Origin: Micavibrio sp. UBA7689
GTDB lineage: Bacteria > Pseudomonadota > Alphaproteobacteria > Micavibrionales > Micavibrionaceae
Reading direction: 5' to 3'
Assembly (NCBI GenBank): GCA_002482805.1
Contig: DLGR01000019.1
Location: 23,011-87,010 of the forward strand
DNA: 64,000 nucleotides
In this document: positions 16,927 through 27,483 of the stretch, piece by piece
Layout of the letters: each line of letters opens with the position of its first letter
How positions within the stretch are numbered: the first letter of the stretch is position 1
Position numbers and translations under genes: made by a program
The notes under the pieces: generated by a model
The model's input: only the letters and a program-made list of their open reading frames with translations
The model's database searches: none
What the model was told of the DNA's origin: nothing

Positions 16927-18921
16927 TCAGTAAGCTCTTTTTTTAGAGCGTGCTGAATGACCTTCGGAGCGCTGTCCGCCGTCTTTGCGGAACGTGCGGC
17001 CTTCATGATGTTTTGCGCCGCCGTCTTTGGCCACGTAAGGTTTTTTGAAACCTTCACCTTCCTTGCGGAAAGGTTTCTTGAAGCCGCCTTCGGTAGATCC
17101 ACCTTCGCGTTTTACGAACGGACGATCACCGCTGTTCGAACGGGGACGATCACCTTGCGCGTTGTCGCGGTTGTAAGGCTTTTTAAATCCGCCATCACGG
17201 TTGTATGGCTTCTTGAAACCACCTTCACGATTGCCTTGGTATCCGCCTTCGCGGTTACCTTGGTAACCACCTTCCGCACGTTGCGGACGGTCGCCAAAAT
17301 CACGGCGGGGGCGGTCTGCATTGTCGCGGTTATAGGGTTTTTTGAATCCGCCTTCTTTGCGGTCGCCCGAATTCGTACGCTTGTATGAATCAGGGTTGGA
17401 AGCAAAGTCGCCGTCTTTTTTGAAGGGCTTTTTAAAGCCGCCGTCACGGTTGCCTTGGTATCCGCCTTCGCGTTTGCCTTGATAGCCGCCCTCGGAGCGT
17501 TGAGGACGATCGTTACGATCAAAGCTGCGTTGTGGACGGGCATCAAATGCACCTTCCGTGCCCGCTTCGGATGAACGGAAGTCGCCATCGGGATTGTAAC
17601 CGCCATTGGCTGTGCGTTCCTTGCGGTCTGCACGACCGAACGGTTTGCGGGGGCCGAACTTGTTTTCTTTTTTCGGACCATAATTGCGTTCGGGACGATC
17701 GCCGCCGCCGAAAGATTTGCGCTCGCCGCCAAAAGATGGCTTGCCGCCGAATTTCTTGCCGCCGCCGAATTGTTTTTTCGTGCCGCCGCGTCCGCCTTCA
17801 CGGATTTCGGAGCCCGGATCATTCGGATTCAGCATGCGTTCGATATCGCGCCACAAGTGTTTTTCGCCATTCGCAACGAAGGAAACCGCATGACCTTTTT
17901 CACCGTTACGGGCCGTACGGCCGATGCGGTGGATATAGTCTTCGGCAACCTGGGGGAGATCATAGTTCACGACATGTTCGATATGGGGAACGTCCAGACC
18001 GCGGGCGGCAACATCTGTTGCCACGAGAATACGGATTTCACCGTTGCGGAACATGCGGATAACTTTATCGCGCTGACGCTGACGCAGGCCGCCATGGATG
18101 GCTTCGGACGTCTGTTCGTCACGGTTCAGTTTTACGGACAATTTGTCCGCGCCGTGTTGCGTGCGCACGAATACGATAACCGAACCTTCGCGTTTGCCCA
18201 ATTGGAGCATCAGTTCGTCGTATTTTTGTTCCTGTGCCACGAAGGTGGTTTCCTGAATAATATTTTCGCCCGGTTTGGATTGAACGCCTGCGGAAATACG
18301 CTCGGGGTTGTTCAAATACTGACGCGAGAATTTTACGATGGAATCGGGGAACGTTGCGGAGAACATCATCGTCTGACGCTTGATCGCCGTTTCCGACAGG
18401 ATGGAATCGATCTGGGGCAGGAAGCCCATATCGAGCATGCGGTCGGCTTCGTCCAGAACCGCGAATTCAACGCGGTCGACGAGGTCTTGGTTAGAGCGTA
18501 AATGGTCGTTGATACGGCCGGGCGTGCCCACGATCAAACGAGGGCGGCGCTGCAATTGCGCGTATTGTTTGCCGATAGGTTCGCCGCCGATCAACAATGC
18601 GGTTTTGATCCCGTTGGGGCCTTTCGCATCATAGCCGATCATTTTGCGGGCTACCTCATGCACCTGCGTCGCGAGTTCACGTGTAGGAAGCATGACAAGC
18701 GCGTGCGCTGTCGGATTTTCCAGGAGGAAGTTGATCATCGGTACGCAGAAAGCAGCGGTTTTACCGGTACCCGTTTGTGCGGAACCGAGAATGTCGCGGC
18801 CTTCGAGACCGAGCGGAATCGCCATCGCCTGAATCGGCGTGGGCGTTTCGAATTTCATGTTTTCGAGGGAGGTTTGTAGCGCAGGATTAAGCGCAAACTC
18901 TTTAAAGTTTGTGGTCATCAT
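16927..18921 (-). CDS. DEAD-box RNA helicase with long repetitive basic tail
   Basis: This ATP-dependent RNA helicase of the RhlE/DeaD type has about 664 residues. The core (about residues 1-375) has the Q motif FETPTPIQ, motif I AQTGTGKT, PTRELA, DEADRMLDMGF (DEAD box), SAT and HRIGRTARNG. The remaining 290 residues are a low-complexity Gly/Arg/Lys/Asp tail. It contains repeated GGYQGNREGG and GGFKKPYNRD units, probably for RNA binding or condensate formation. I chose the ATG pair at 18918-18921; a GTG at 18945 is also in frame. The long gene-free region upstream fits a cold-responsive leader, but that is inference. Confidence 0.92.
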   Translation of the reverse strand: MMTTNFKEFALNPALQTSLENMKFETPTPIQAMAIPLGLEGRDILGSAQTGTGKTAAFCVPMINFLLENPTAHALVMLPTRELATQVHEVARKMIGYDAKGPNGIKTALLIGGEPIGKQYAQLQRRPRLIVGTPGRINDHLRSNQDLVDRVEFAVLDEADRMLDMGFLPQIDSILSETAIKRQTMMFSATFPDSIVKFSRQYLNNPERISAGVQSKPGENIIQETTFVAQEQKYDELMLQLGKREGSVIVFVRTQHGADKLSVKLNRDEQTSEAIHGGLRQRQRDKVIRMFRNGEIRILVATDVAARGLDVPHIEHVVNYDLPQVAEDYIHRIGRTARNGEKGHAVSFVANGEKHLWRDIERMLNPNDPGSEIREGGRGGTKKQFGGGKKFGGKPSFGGERKSFGGGDRPERNYGPKKENKFGPRKPFGRADRKERTANGGYNPDGDFRSSEAGTEGAFDARPQRSFDRNDRPQRSEGGYQGKREGGYQGNRDGGFKKPFKKDGDFASNPDSYKRTNSGDRKEGGFKKPYNRDNADRPRRDFGDRPQRAEGGYQGNREGGYQGNREGGFKKPYNRDGGFKKPYNRDNAQGDRPRSNSGDRPFVKREGGSTEGGFKKPFRKEGEGFKKPYVAKDGGAKHHEGRTFRKDGGQRSEGHSARSKKRAY
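17040..17500 (-). repeat. Tandem and interspersed repeats encoding the helicase tail
   Basis: Within the helicase gene, short units coding for GGYQGNREGG and FKKPYNRD recur several times. There is a tandem pair near 17218-17275, and further copies lie near 17170-17210, 17330-17350 and 17440-17490. The copies differ at third codon positions, so the peptide is conserved more than the DNA. Copy number could vary between strains. Confidence 0.7.
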
Positions 18922-19401
18922 TAGTCTTTCATCATTATATCGCACGCTCCATTATGGGGCGTGTTTAGCGGACATTGCCGCGGTTCAAAGCATCAAGCTG
19001 ATACTGAAAACCGCTTATGCCGCCCGATAATGATGGGGGAAGAGGATGACTGTATCGCGGGATTATTCGACTTTATTGTTAGTTTTCAACTAGTTATCGA
19101 ATACCCAAAACTTATTGCGGCCTACATATCTCATATAACGTCACAATAAGTCAAGGAATTTACTTGCCCGAAAACAACTACCTGTGTTTTCATGAATGCA
19201 TGAAACATTTCATCACGATCAATACGAAGCTCGATTATGCCGCTCCGGGACTTGAATCCGGCACGGATAATGGCGTTCGCGCATCGCTGACAGAATAGGT
19301 TTCCACCACTGTCAGCGCCCCCGAAAGGCTCTGACAGAACATCTTCTCACTTATAGATTCTTTGTCATCCTTTCGAAAACAAAACGAAAGGAAGTGATTT
19401 T
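18922..19401. other. Gene-free region with two inverted repeats
   Basis: I see no credible gene here; the in-frame stretches are short and lack family features. It must hold the helicase promoter and leader on the minus strand and the acetyltransferase promoter on plus. Two inverted repeats stand out. One has 9-bp arms at 19285-19293 and 19309-19317 (cgctgacag/ctgtcagcg) with a 15-base loop. The other has 7-bp arms at 19369-19375 and 19385-19391 (cctttcg/cgaaagg), just before the ribosome site of the next gene. Confidence 0.6.
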
Positions 19402-19911
19402 ATGGACCAAAAAATTTGTATACGTCAGTTGCAAGCGGAAGATTGGAGCGAATTTCGCGCCGTCCGGCTCGAAGCGCTGCAAAAATATAAGTCTTGTTTC
19501 AGTTCATCGTACGAAACAGAAAAACTGTACGACGAGCAAAAATGGCAAGGAACGTTGCAAGATACACAACACGCCATATTTGCAATACTGGACGAAGACA
19601 AGGCCATAGGCTTATCGGGATGCTTCACATCGCGCGATGATGAAAGCGGCAAAACCGCCATTCTTGGTATGTGGTATTTGAAAGAAGAATATCGCGGCCA
19701 AGGGCTTTTTCATCTTTTGATGCAAGCAACGATGGATTGGGCCAAAGACGAAGGGCGATTTGATCGCATTGTGGTCAGTCACCGCGAAGGCAACGAAGCA
19801 TCGCGCCGCGCCAACCAAGCTCTGGGTTTCAAATACACCGAAACTGTTATGAATGAATTCGGCGACGGGCAAATTGCAAAAAACATATTCTATGAAGTGA
19901 GATTACGATGA
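19402..19911 (+). CDS. GNAT family N-acetyltransferase
   Basis: This 169-residue acetyl-CoA-dependent acetyltransferase shows the GNAT core. The pyrophosphate-binding motif A is ILGMWYLKEEYRGQGLFHLLM (R/QxxGxG/A type, YRGQGL). A later VVSHREGNEASRRANQALGF segment is typical for motif B. The substrate is unknown. The ATG follows GAAAGGAAGTGATTTT, where the purine-rich site overlaps the 3' arm of a hairpin (19369-19391). The stop overlaps the start of the next acetyltransferase by 4 bases. Confidence 0.87.
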   Translation: MDQKICIRQLQAEDWSEFRAVRLEALQKYKSCFSSSYETEKLYDEQKWQGTLQDTQHAIFAILDEDKAIGLSGCFTSRDDESGKTAILGMWYLKEEYRGQGLFHLLMQATMDWAKDEGRFDRIVVSHREGNEASRRANQALGFKYTETVMNEFGDGQIAKNIFYEVRLR

Positions 19912-20444
19912 GCATAGACATTAAAACAAAACGCCTGCATTTACGCACGCCCACCATGGCGGACGCAGCGGAAATCCACGCCGAAAAAGTCAAGGTGTGG
20001 CATGACCTGCAAAGCTGGATGTCGTGGGCAACGGATGATTCCAAAGGCATAGACGCCCTGAAGGAACAGTTTATCGAAACCGCCGCCGCACAAAATCATG
20101 TCACGGGCTTTTGCCGCGAGACGGGACGCTTTGTTCTGTGCACGGGCGCAACCGATAAAGGCAACGGTGTATTCGAGGTCGGTTACTGGGTTGCCAAGGA
20201 TATGCGCGGCAAAGGCCTCGCCACCGAAGCGGCGCAGGCCATGATCGACTACGCCTTTGACTCATTGAAAGCGAAACAGGTCTATATCTGCCATTACGAG
20301 GGCAACGAAGGCAGCCGCCGTATCATCGAAAAGCTGGGATTTAAAAAAACCGGTGTTGTTTGTTCCGCGCACAAACGTTTCACCGACGGTGTGATGATGG
20401 ACAAACATGAATATGCAATGACGCGCGAAGAGTGGAAACGTTAA
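19908..20444 (+). CDS. GNAT family N-acetyltransferase (RimJ/RimL type)
   Basis: This 178-residue protein starts MSIDIKTKRLHLRTPTMADA, as RimJ/RimL-like acetyltransferases do. It has motif A GYWVAKDMRGKGLATEAAQA and motif B YICHYEGNEGSRRIIEKLGF. Members acetylate ribosomal protein N-termini, small amines or antibiotics; the target here is open. It is coupled to the preceding acetyltransferase through an ATGA junction. The two proteins share the EGNEASRR / EGNEGSRR motif but are otherwise only distantly similar, so a recent tandem duplication is unlikely. Its stop overlaps the convergent gene at 20441. Confidence 0.88.
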   Translation: MSIDIKTKRLHLRTPTMADAAEIHAEKVKVWHDLQSWMSWATDDSKGIDALKEQFIETAAAQNHVTGFCRETGRFVLCTGATDKGNGVFEVGYWVAKDMRGKGLATEAAQAMIDYAFDSLKAKQVYICHYEGNEGSRRIIEKLGFKKTGVVCSAHKRFTDGVMMDKHEYAMTREEWKR

Positions 20445-21169
20445 GGCTGCTGAGGCTGTAGAGTTTTTAGCCCCGGATGCGGCGTATAAGTCCAATCACT
20501 ACTTTGAGAGTCGCTTCTATAAGGATTAAGATATCCAACAAGGCTGTTCAAGCCCTTGGTCCATTTCTCATGTTGGACTTCGTATCTGCGCATGATCAGA
20601 GCCATTGTGCTTTTTTCACCCAACACCTGCTTGGCTTCATCCACGATCCATTTTCCCAGCGCATCGCGATATGCCTCTTCCGCAATCCCCATAGTGGCAT
20701 CCAGAGACTTGGCAAGAAGTGCTTCGTATTCCTGTTTACCGTAACTGCGCCCGCCAAGTTGCAACGCGCCATACAAATTGTTTGCATACGTCTGAGGGTC
20801 TTTACATCCCTCGTTAAGTTCTACCAATTTTTTAGAAAGCGTAAGCCTGTCCTCAGCAGAGAACGTATCAAAGTAGTGATTGGTCCAAAGGCTATACAAG
20901 AAGACGGCAGCTACTTTTGCGGGAGGTTCATCCGATAAGGAATATTGCAGAATGTGCGGGGAAAGAAAGTTTACGACTCGGTTGAGTTTTCCCTCGTCCA
21001 AAACATCCTGGCCTGAAGCATCTTTCCCAGCGCATATATCATCAATTTCTTTTTCGAAAGCGGATGTACTGACATCAGGATTTTCCTTGATCTGTGCGAC
21101 CAGACGACCCCACACACCCTGAGCTTGCACGTCAAGGTCATCCACCACTGCGAGAAAACGGTCTCTCAT
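20441..21169 (-). CDS. Unknown soluble protein, 242 residues
   Basis: I do not recognise this protein. It looks soluble and mostly helical, with no signal peptide or membrane segment, and is acidic toward the N-terminus. The C-terminus (about residues 215-242) is polar and Ser/Pro/Gln-rich (YRSDSQSSDWTYTPHPG). It opens MRDRFLAVVDDLDVQAQGVW. The gene lies 62 bases beyond the xth stop on the same strand, so it may be the last gene of the dnaX operon or have its own promoter. It converges on the acetyltransferase gene with a 4-base overlap. Confidence 0.65.
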   Translation of the reverse strand: MRDRFLAVVDDLDVQAQGVWGRLVAQIKENPDVSTSAFEKEIDDICAGKDASGQDVLDEGKLNRVVNFLSPHILQYSLSDEPPAKVAAVFLYSLWTNHYFDTFSAEDRLTLSKKLVELNEGCKDPQTYANNLYGALQLGGRSYGKQEYEALLAKSLDATMGIAEEAYRDALGKWIVDEAKQVLGEKSTMALIMRRYEVQHEKWTKGLNSLVGYLNPYRSDSQSSDWTYTPHPGLKTLQPQQP

Positions 21170-21231
21170 GCCCGCGCCCCTTATAATAAATTTGCCTCGG
21201 ATATTCAGGAGAAAATTATAGGTGAAAAGCG

Positions 21232-22020
21232 TTAATTTTCTAATTCGACCATAACCGGCACGTGGTCGGAAGGTTGTTCCCAGTCTCGCGCTTCGATCAA
21301 TATTTTATGTTTTTTCAAGGACTTAGCCAAGGGCTTTGTGACCCAGATATGGTCGAGCCTGCGGCCGCGGTTGGAAATTTTCCAGTCATGGTTGCGGTAG
21401 CTCCACCATGTGTAGCATTTCTCGTTTTCCGGTACGAAGTGACGAATGGCATCGTGCCAATCCAGCGAGTTATACATCTTCGTGAATTTCTCCACTTCGA
21501 TCGGTGTATGCGAAACGACTTTGAGCAGTTGTTTGTGACTCCACACATCATGCTCCAACGGCGCGATGTTAAAATCACCCACAGCGATGAGTTTCTGGTC
21601 TTTGGAATAACGGTCCGCGAACCAGCCTTTGAGTTCGTCCACAAAATCCAGCTTGTGCGCGAATTTGTCGTTCGCATCGGGATCGGGAATATCGCCGCCC
21701 GCAGGAATATAGATATTGTGCAGTTCGAATCCGTTGAAATTCGCCGCGATATGGCGGCAATCCTGTTTCCCCACGCGGTGGTGGATGTCTTTGGATGTAA
21801 ACGGCACTTTGGAGAGAATCGCCACGCCGTTATAGGATTTCATGCCGTGGAAATGTTGGTGCACATAGCCTTCATCAGCAAACACCTGCGACGGAAATAA
21901 CTCGTCTGGGCATTTCGTTTCCTGCAGACAAACGATGTCGGGTTTCAGTTTTTGCATCATCGCCACGACGCTCGGCGCGCGTAAACGTACGGAGTTTATG
22001 TTCCACGTAACGATTTTCAT
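21232..22020 (-). CDS. xth: Exodeoxyribonuclease III
   Basis: This 262-residue AP endonuclease / 3'-5' exonuclease of the ExoIII family acts in base-excision repair. The motifs are VTWNINSVRLRA, CLQETKCPDELF (metal-binding Glu), IYIPAGGD, VGDFNIAP (Asp/Asn pair), RRLDHIWV and the terminal PSDHVPVMV (catalytic His). Its start overlaps the end of the small membrane protein gene by 4 bases. It therefore forms part of the operon dnaX-ybaB-membrane protein-xth. A role beside Ung (7033) in uracil repair is expected. Confidence 0.95.
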   Translation of the reverse strand: MKIVTWNINSVRLRAPSVVAMMQKLKPDIVCLQETKCPDELFPSQVFADEGYVHQHFHGMKSYNGVAILSKVPFTSKDIHHRVGKQDCRHIAANFNGFELHNIYIPAGGDIPDPDANDKFAHKLDFVDELKGWFADRYSKDQKLIAVGDFNIAPLEHDVWSHKQLLKVVSHTPIEVEKFTKMYNSLDWHDAIRHFVPENEKCYTWWSYRNHDWKISNRGRRLDHIWVTKPLAKSLKKHKILIEARDWEQPSDHVPVMVELEN

Positions 22021-22259
22021 TCTTTGCTCTTCTTGGCCTTGTTAAATCCATATAACGATATGCCGATCATCACCAGTTGCAAAATTATCGGGCCGATATT
22101 GTTCGTTTGAAACGGTGAAAATAGTGCTACCAGCAGGCAAACACCGCCGATCAGATTGAGCGTAAGATATTTGAAATCATGCGCCTTGAGTTTTTTCTTT
22201 TCCAAAAGAAAATAACCGATGCATATAAGCACGGCGCCGATCAGTCCGATGATATACAT
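22017..22259 (-). CDS. Small membrane protein, CBU_0592-like
   Basis: This 80-residue protein has three hydrophobic segments (residues 2-18, about 33-48 and 57-72) separated by a basic loop KKKLKAHDFKY, with a Lys-rich C-terminus. The pattern G..L...gY..lek.k....fky..lNliGg matches what I recall of the CBU_0592-like membrane family, whose function is unknown. It begins right after the ybaB stop and ends in an ATGA overlap with xth. Confidence 0.7.
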   Translation of the reverse strand: MYIIGLIGAVLICIGYFLLEKKKLKAHDFKYLTLNLIGGVCLLVALFSPFQTNNIGPIILQLVMIGISLYGFNKAKKSKE

Positions 22260-22591
22260 TTAGAACGGCAATCCACCGCCACCACCGAGTGCGTTCGGCG
22301 GGAGACCCATATCGGCCATCATTTTTTGCGTTTCTTCGGCCATTTTGTCATCGCCTTTGGCCTTCGCGTCGTTGATAGCAGCCATCAGCAAATCTTCCAG
22401 CATTTCCTTGTCTTCGGCTTTCACAACGGAAGCATCGAGCGCGACGCCCTTGCATTGCCCTTTGCACGTCATAGTTACGCGCACGGCACCACCGCCCGAT
22501 GTTCCCTCGACATTCACATGGCCCATGCGTTCTTGCATATCCTGCATCTTGGTCTGCATGGCTTTCGCCTGTTGCATCATCTTGGCGATGT

Positions 22592-22595
<4 letters not shown>
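22260..22595 (-). CDS. ybaB: YbaB/EbfC family nucleoid-associated protein
   Basis: This 111-residue DNA-binding protein has the typical N-terminal helix IAKMMQQAKAMQTKMQDMQERM. A central beta-sheet (GGGAVRVTMTCKGQCKGVALD) follows, then the second helix (LEDLLMAAINDA) and a Gly-rich end (LGGGGGLPF). Such homodimers bind DNA and often sit directly behind dnaX. Its start overlaps the dnaX stop by 4 bases. The usual third member of this cluster, recR, does not follow. Confidence 0.94.
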
Positions 22596-24265
<1,670 letters not shown>

Positions 24266-24329
24266 TTATAACTAGAGCGATTCCAAACCCATTTCAAATA
24301 TTATGGATGAGAATATATTGCCATAATCA

Positions 24330-26234
24330 CTATTTCAACAAAGCTTTGTACATATCCTTATACAGCCCTGCCCCATAGGCCGTGATGTGGTTGTCGTCAC
24401 GGTAGAGCGGATGACCGCCATGGCTCATCGAGCAAACCCCGTCGGGGCAAAAGGCGATGGTCGGATCGAAGATTTTCACGCCATATGCGCCTTTCAAAGA
24501 ATCCAGAATCGGCATTACATTTTCCTGCCGCTTGTTGTGGACTTTCAAATCATAGGTGAAATCATCCCCCAACCCGTAATGCAGCGACCGCGCCATAAAG
24601 AGCGGAACATTTTCAACGGGCGCATGCGGCATTTCGATCATGAAAACAATTTTGCGCCCTTGCAGATTTTTGAAAAGCGATTCAAAAGAGTCATGAAATA
24701 GGTTGGCATTCTCCGTGCGTCCCAAACGATAATCTTTGGCATAGCGCATGGCGTGCATACTCCAATGCCCGATCAGGATGACGGTTTTGATTTCGGGATG
24801 CGCGGAAAGATATTCCATCACGCCGCGATTGGCAGCGTTGCAATGCCCGATGGCGATATCAACGTCTGCAGCGGCAGGCGGACAGGAATGGGTACCCAGC
24901 AAAAATCCTTTTTTCCCTATATCGCGTGCGGCGAAATCAATCCCCGGCGCGGCGGCTTCGGAATGGGAATCGCCCCATACGATGAATGACGATTTGGCAT
25001 TCGGATCGCCCAGCACCAGACCGTAGGAATGCGGCGGCGCATCCTGCATGGGCGTAAGGACCGTGTTGTCTGAAACCGCATACAGCTTTTGTATTTCCTG
25101 CGGGAAACGATCGGGAAAGCCTTCTTTTTTATGAATCACCAGACCTATGGCGATAAAGGCAATGCTGCCGATGGCAGCCAACATAAATATTTTACCGCGT
25201 GAAAATATAGACTGACGACGCACGGGTTGTTCCACATACTTCCATGAAAGCCACGAAAGCAGCACGCATCCGCCAAAAATCGTGGCACCGATTACAGGGG
25301 TCATTTCCACAGGGGCGGCGTATTTGAAAAAAACGATGGCGGGCCAATGCCAAAGATACAGCGAATAGGAAATCTTGCCGAAAAACACAGGGATTTTTGC
25401 GCCTAGTAAACGGCGGGAAAGGCTTGTTTCGTGCGATCCGCTATAAATCAATGACGCCGCGCCCACCGTCGGGAACAGCGCATTCAGCCCCGGAAAAACA
25501 ATGTCTTCGTTGAAAAAAAACATGGCATAAAAAACGCACCCAAAGCCGATCATCGAAAATATATGCGCGGCACCTGCCGTGCGCGGCGCGGGAACAACAG
25601 ATAGAGCCAGAAGCGACCCGATCAGCAATTCAAACGCCCGCGTCGGCAGAAGATAGAAAAGCGCGGCATAGGATTCCGAGGCCATCAGGAAAACACTCAG
25701 GCCCAATGAAACGATAATGCCCAACAGTATAAAAGCCGTCAGAAAACGTTTGAAAAATTTGTGAATGATGATGAGGAACAGCGGGAAGAAAATATAGAAT
25801 TGCTCCTCCACCGCAAGCGACCATGTGTGCAGCAGGGGCACGGTGACGGAATCCGCTTCGAAATAACCCGAATTCTGCCAGAACAAAAAGTTGGAGCCGA
25901 AACCCGCCGCGGCGGCCAGCCCCTGTCCGAAATAAGCAAAATCGGGCGGGAACAAGATGAAAGTGGAGATAACAAGCGTTACCGCCAGGACCAAAAACAG
26001 CGCGGGGAATATGCGTAAGATCCGCCGTTCATAAAATTCCGCAAGCGTGAAATTTCCGGCATCTTGGGATTTTAAAATAATAGAGGTAATGAGATAGCCC
26101 GAAATGACGAAGAAAATATCCACGCCCACAAAACCGCCGGAAGGCACGCTGCACAGATGGAAGAACACCACCGCGAGCACGGCCAGTGCGCGCAGACCGT
26201 CTATATCGGGCCGGTAGGACAAATGCGGGTACAT
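24330..26234 (-). CDS. Acyltransferase with C-terminal SGNH domain (OafA/YrhL type)
   Basis: This 634-residue membrane O-acyltransferase starts YRPDIDGLRALAVLAVVFFHL, the acyltransferase-3 signature. About ten further helices run to residue 360. A periplasmic SGNH hydrolase-like domain follows, with GDS in IVWGDSHSEAAAPG (residues about 405-420) and a terminal DDNHITAYGAG carrying the Asp/His pair. Such two-domain proteins transfer acetyl groups to surface polysaccharides or peptidoglycan. It stands alone on the minus strand; the 59 bases to the next gene have no clear terminator. Confidence 0.92.
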   Translation of the reverse strand: MYPHLSYRPDIDGLRALAVLAVVFFHLCSVPSGGFVGVDIFFVISGYLITSIILKSQDAGNFTLAEFYERRILRIFPALFLVLAVTLVISTFILFPPDFAYFGQGLAAAAGFGSNFLFWQNSGYFEADSVTVPLLHTWSLAVEEQFYIFFPLFLIIIHKFFKRFLTAFILLGIIVSLGLSVFLMASESYAALFYLLPTRAFELLIGSLLALSVVPAPRTAGAAHIFSMIGFGCVFYAMFFFNEDIVFPGLNALFPTVGAASLIYSGSHETSLSRRLLGAKIPVFFGKISYSLYLWHWPAIVFFKYAAPVEMTPVIGATIFGGCVLLSWLSWKYVEQPVRRQSIFSRGKIFMLAAIGSIAFIAIGLVIHKKEGFPDRFPQEIQKLYAVSDNTVLTPMQDAPPHSYGLVLGDPNAKSSFIVWGDSHSEAAAPGIDFAARDIGKKGFLLGTHSCPPAAADVDIAIGHCNAANRGVMEYLSAHPEIKTVILIGHWSMHAMRYAKDYRLGRTENANLFHDSFESLFKNLQGRKIVFMIEMPHAPVENVPLFMARSLHYGLGDDFTYDLKVHNKRQENVMPILDSLKGAYGVKIFDPTIAFCPDGVCSMSHGGHPLYRDDNHITAYGAGLYKDMYKALLK

Positions 26235-26293
26235 GGAATATTGCTAAAGAGAATACGGGCCGATTTCAACAGGAAGCGACGGTATCTTCACAA

Positions 26294-27406
26294 TTAAGCG
26301 GCTTCAAGAACATGCAGATGCACTTGTCCTTTGGGGTCGGGAAAGCGCGCGATCGGTTTGAAACCGCTGGCGGGGAAAACCTCGTCGAGAAATTCCTGCG
26401 GATATTTATAGGAATTGCAATAAGTGAAACCTTGCCCTTTTTCAAAATGTACAAGCTGTCCTTCCATGCTGAACAGCATTGGTTTTTTCGCAACGAAGCT
26501 GTGTGTGTAGAGATGGCTTTCGGGGTGCCATGCGCGCACATATTCGAAATCATCGGGGGTGAATGCGCGCTGATGGAGAACGTCGTTGTGAATTTGCCTC
26601 AGAAGCCCGCGGCCAAATCTTTCAATACTCTCCATACCGTAACATTTGTGCAGACTTTCTGCGTCTTGGTTCTGGTCTAGGCCCAGAATAAGATGATCGC
26701 CTTTTTGCATACTGCCACGATAGTTTTTCAAGGCGGCCATCACATGCGCACGCGGCAAACCTTCACCAGGACGTCCCGCGACATTACCCAGTGTACTGCC
26801 CAATTGTACAACCACCATGGGACGGTTCCATTCTTTTCCCTTGTGGTCGCGGTTGAACGGCACCTGATTGAAATCATGGTGGAACCACATAGATTGAACA
26901 GCGGTGAATTTATGATCGACCATGGTCGCCGCACTGAACGCCGATTGAATCGAATAGTCGATCCCTACGTAATGTGAAGGCTTCAACGCCTCGACCAAGG
27001 GGAAAGTAAGGTTTTCTATGGCGGGACCTGTGCCCGTACCCAGTTCCGTCAGAACGAGCTGGTTGCCGTGCTTGCGCCCCAATTCGCGGAAAAAATCCAC
27101 GTTGCTGCGGATAATTTCAATCTGGCGCGTGGACACATAATAATCTTCTCCCTCGTCGGCCAGAGAGGCTTTGTTAAAGTCAGCATATAAATCGAAGGAG
27201 GTCGGGTCTGTCAGGATATATTTTAATCCATCGCCACAATGTTTGCCCAATATCATATTGGCCATGTCGCGGCGGAAATCATCATCGCTGAAAAAAGGCG
27301 TTTGAAGAAGCGTGTTGGTTAAAGGAGCAGGCGTTCTCTGGAAGAATCCCGGCTTCTTAATAAGAACAGGATTGCCGAATGACATGCCATCAGCCATGAC
27401 AAACAC
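26294..27406 (-). CDS. EgtD-like histidine-specific SAM methyltransferase family protein
   Basis: This 370-residue protein resembles the EgtD family of L-histidine N-alpha-methyltransferases. It has DPTSFDLYADFNKAS, YYVSTRQIEIIRSN, the SAM-binding segment LVLTELGTGTGPAIENL, VVVQLGSTLGNVAG and LILGLDQNQDAESLHKCY. In EgtD the corresponding regions are a YYPTR-type motif, a LGSGT motif and FLGSTIGN. The length slightly exceeds EgtD (about 320). No ergothioneine partner such as egtB is nearby, so the substrate is uncertain. Starts at 27406 or 27397 are both possible. It lies downstream of an XRE regulator on the same strand with a 77-base gap. Confidence 0.75.
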   Translation of the reverse strand: MFVMADGMSFGNPVLIKKPGFFQRTPAPLTNTLLQTPFFSDDDFRRDMANMILGKHCGDGLKYILTDPTSFDLYADFNKASLADEGEDYYVSTRQIEIIRSNVDFFRELGRKHGNQLVLTELGTGTGPAIENLTFPLVEALKPSHYVGIDYSIQSAFSAATMVDHKFTAVQSMWFHHDFNQVPFNRDHKGKEWNRPMVVVQLGSTLGNVAGRPGEGLPRAHVMAALKNYRGSMQKGDHLILGLDQNQDAESLHKCYGMESIERFGRGLLRQIHNDVLHQRAFTPDDFEYVRAWHPESHLYTHSFVAKKPMLFSMEGQLVHFEKGQGFTYCNSYKYPQEFLDEVFPASGFKPIARFPDPKGQVHLHVLEAA

Positions 27407-27483
27407 CGTCTTGTTTTTTGAATTTTGCCATGGTTCTCATAAACACAACCCCTTAAATCCAAGCCCGCTCTTATTGGCGGCAA

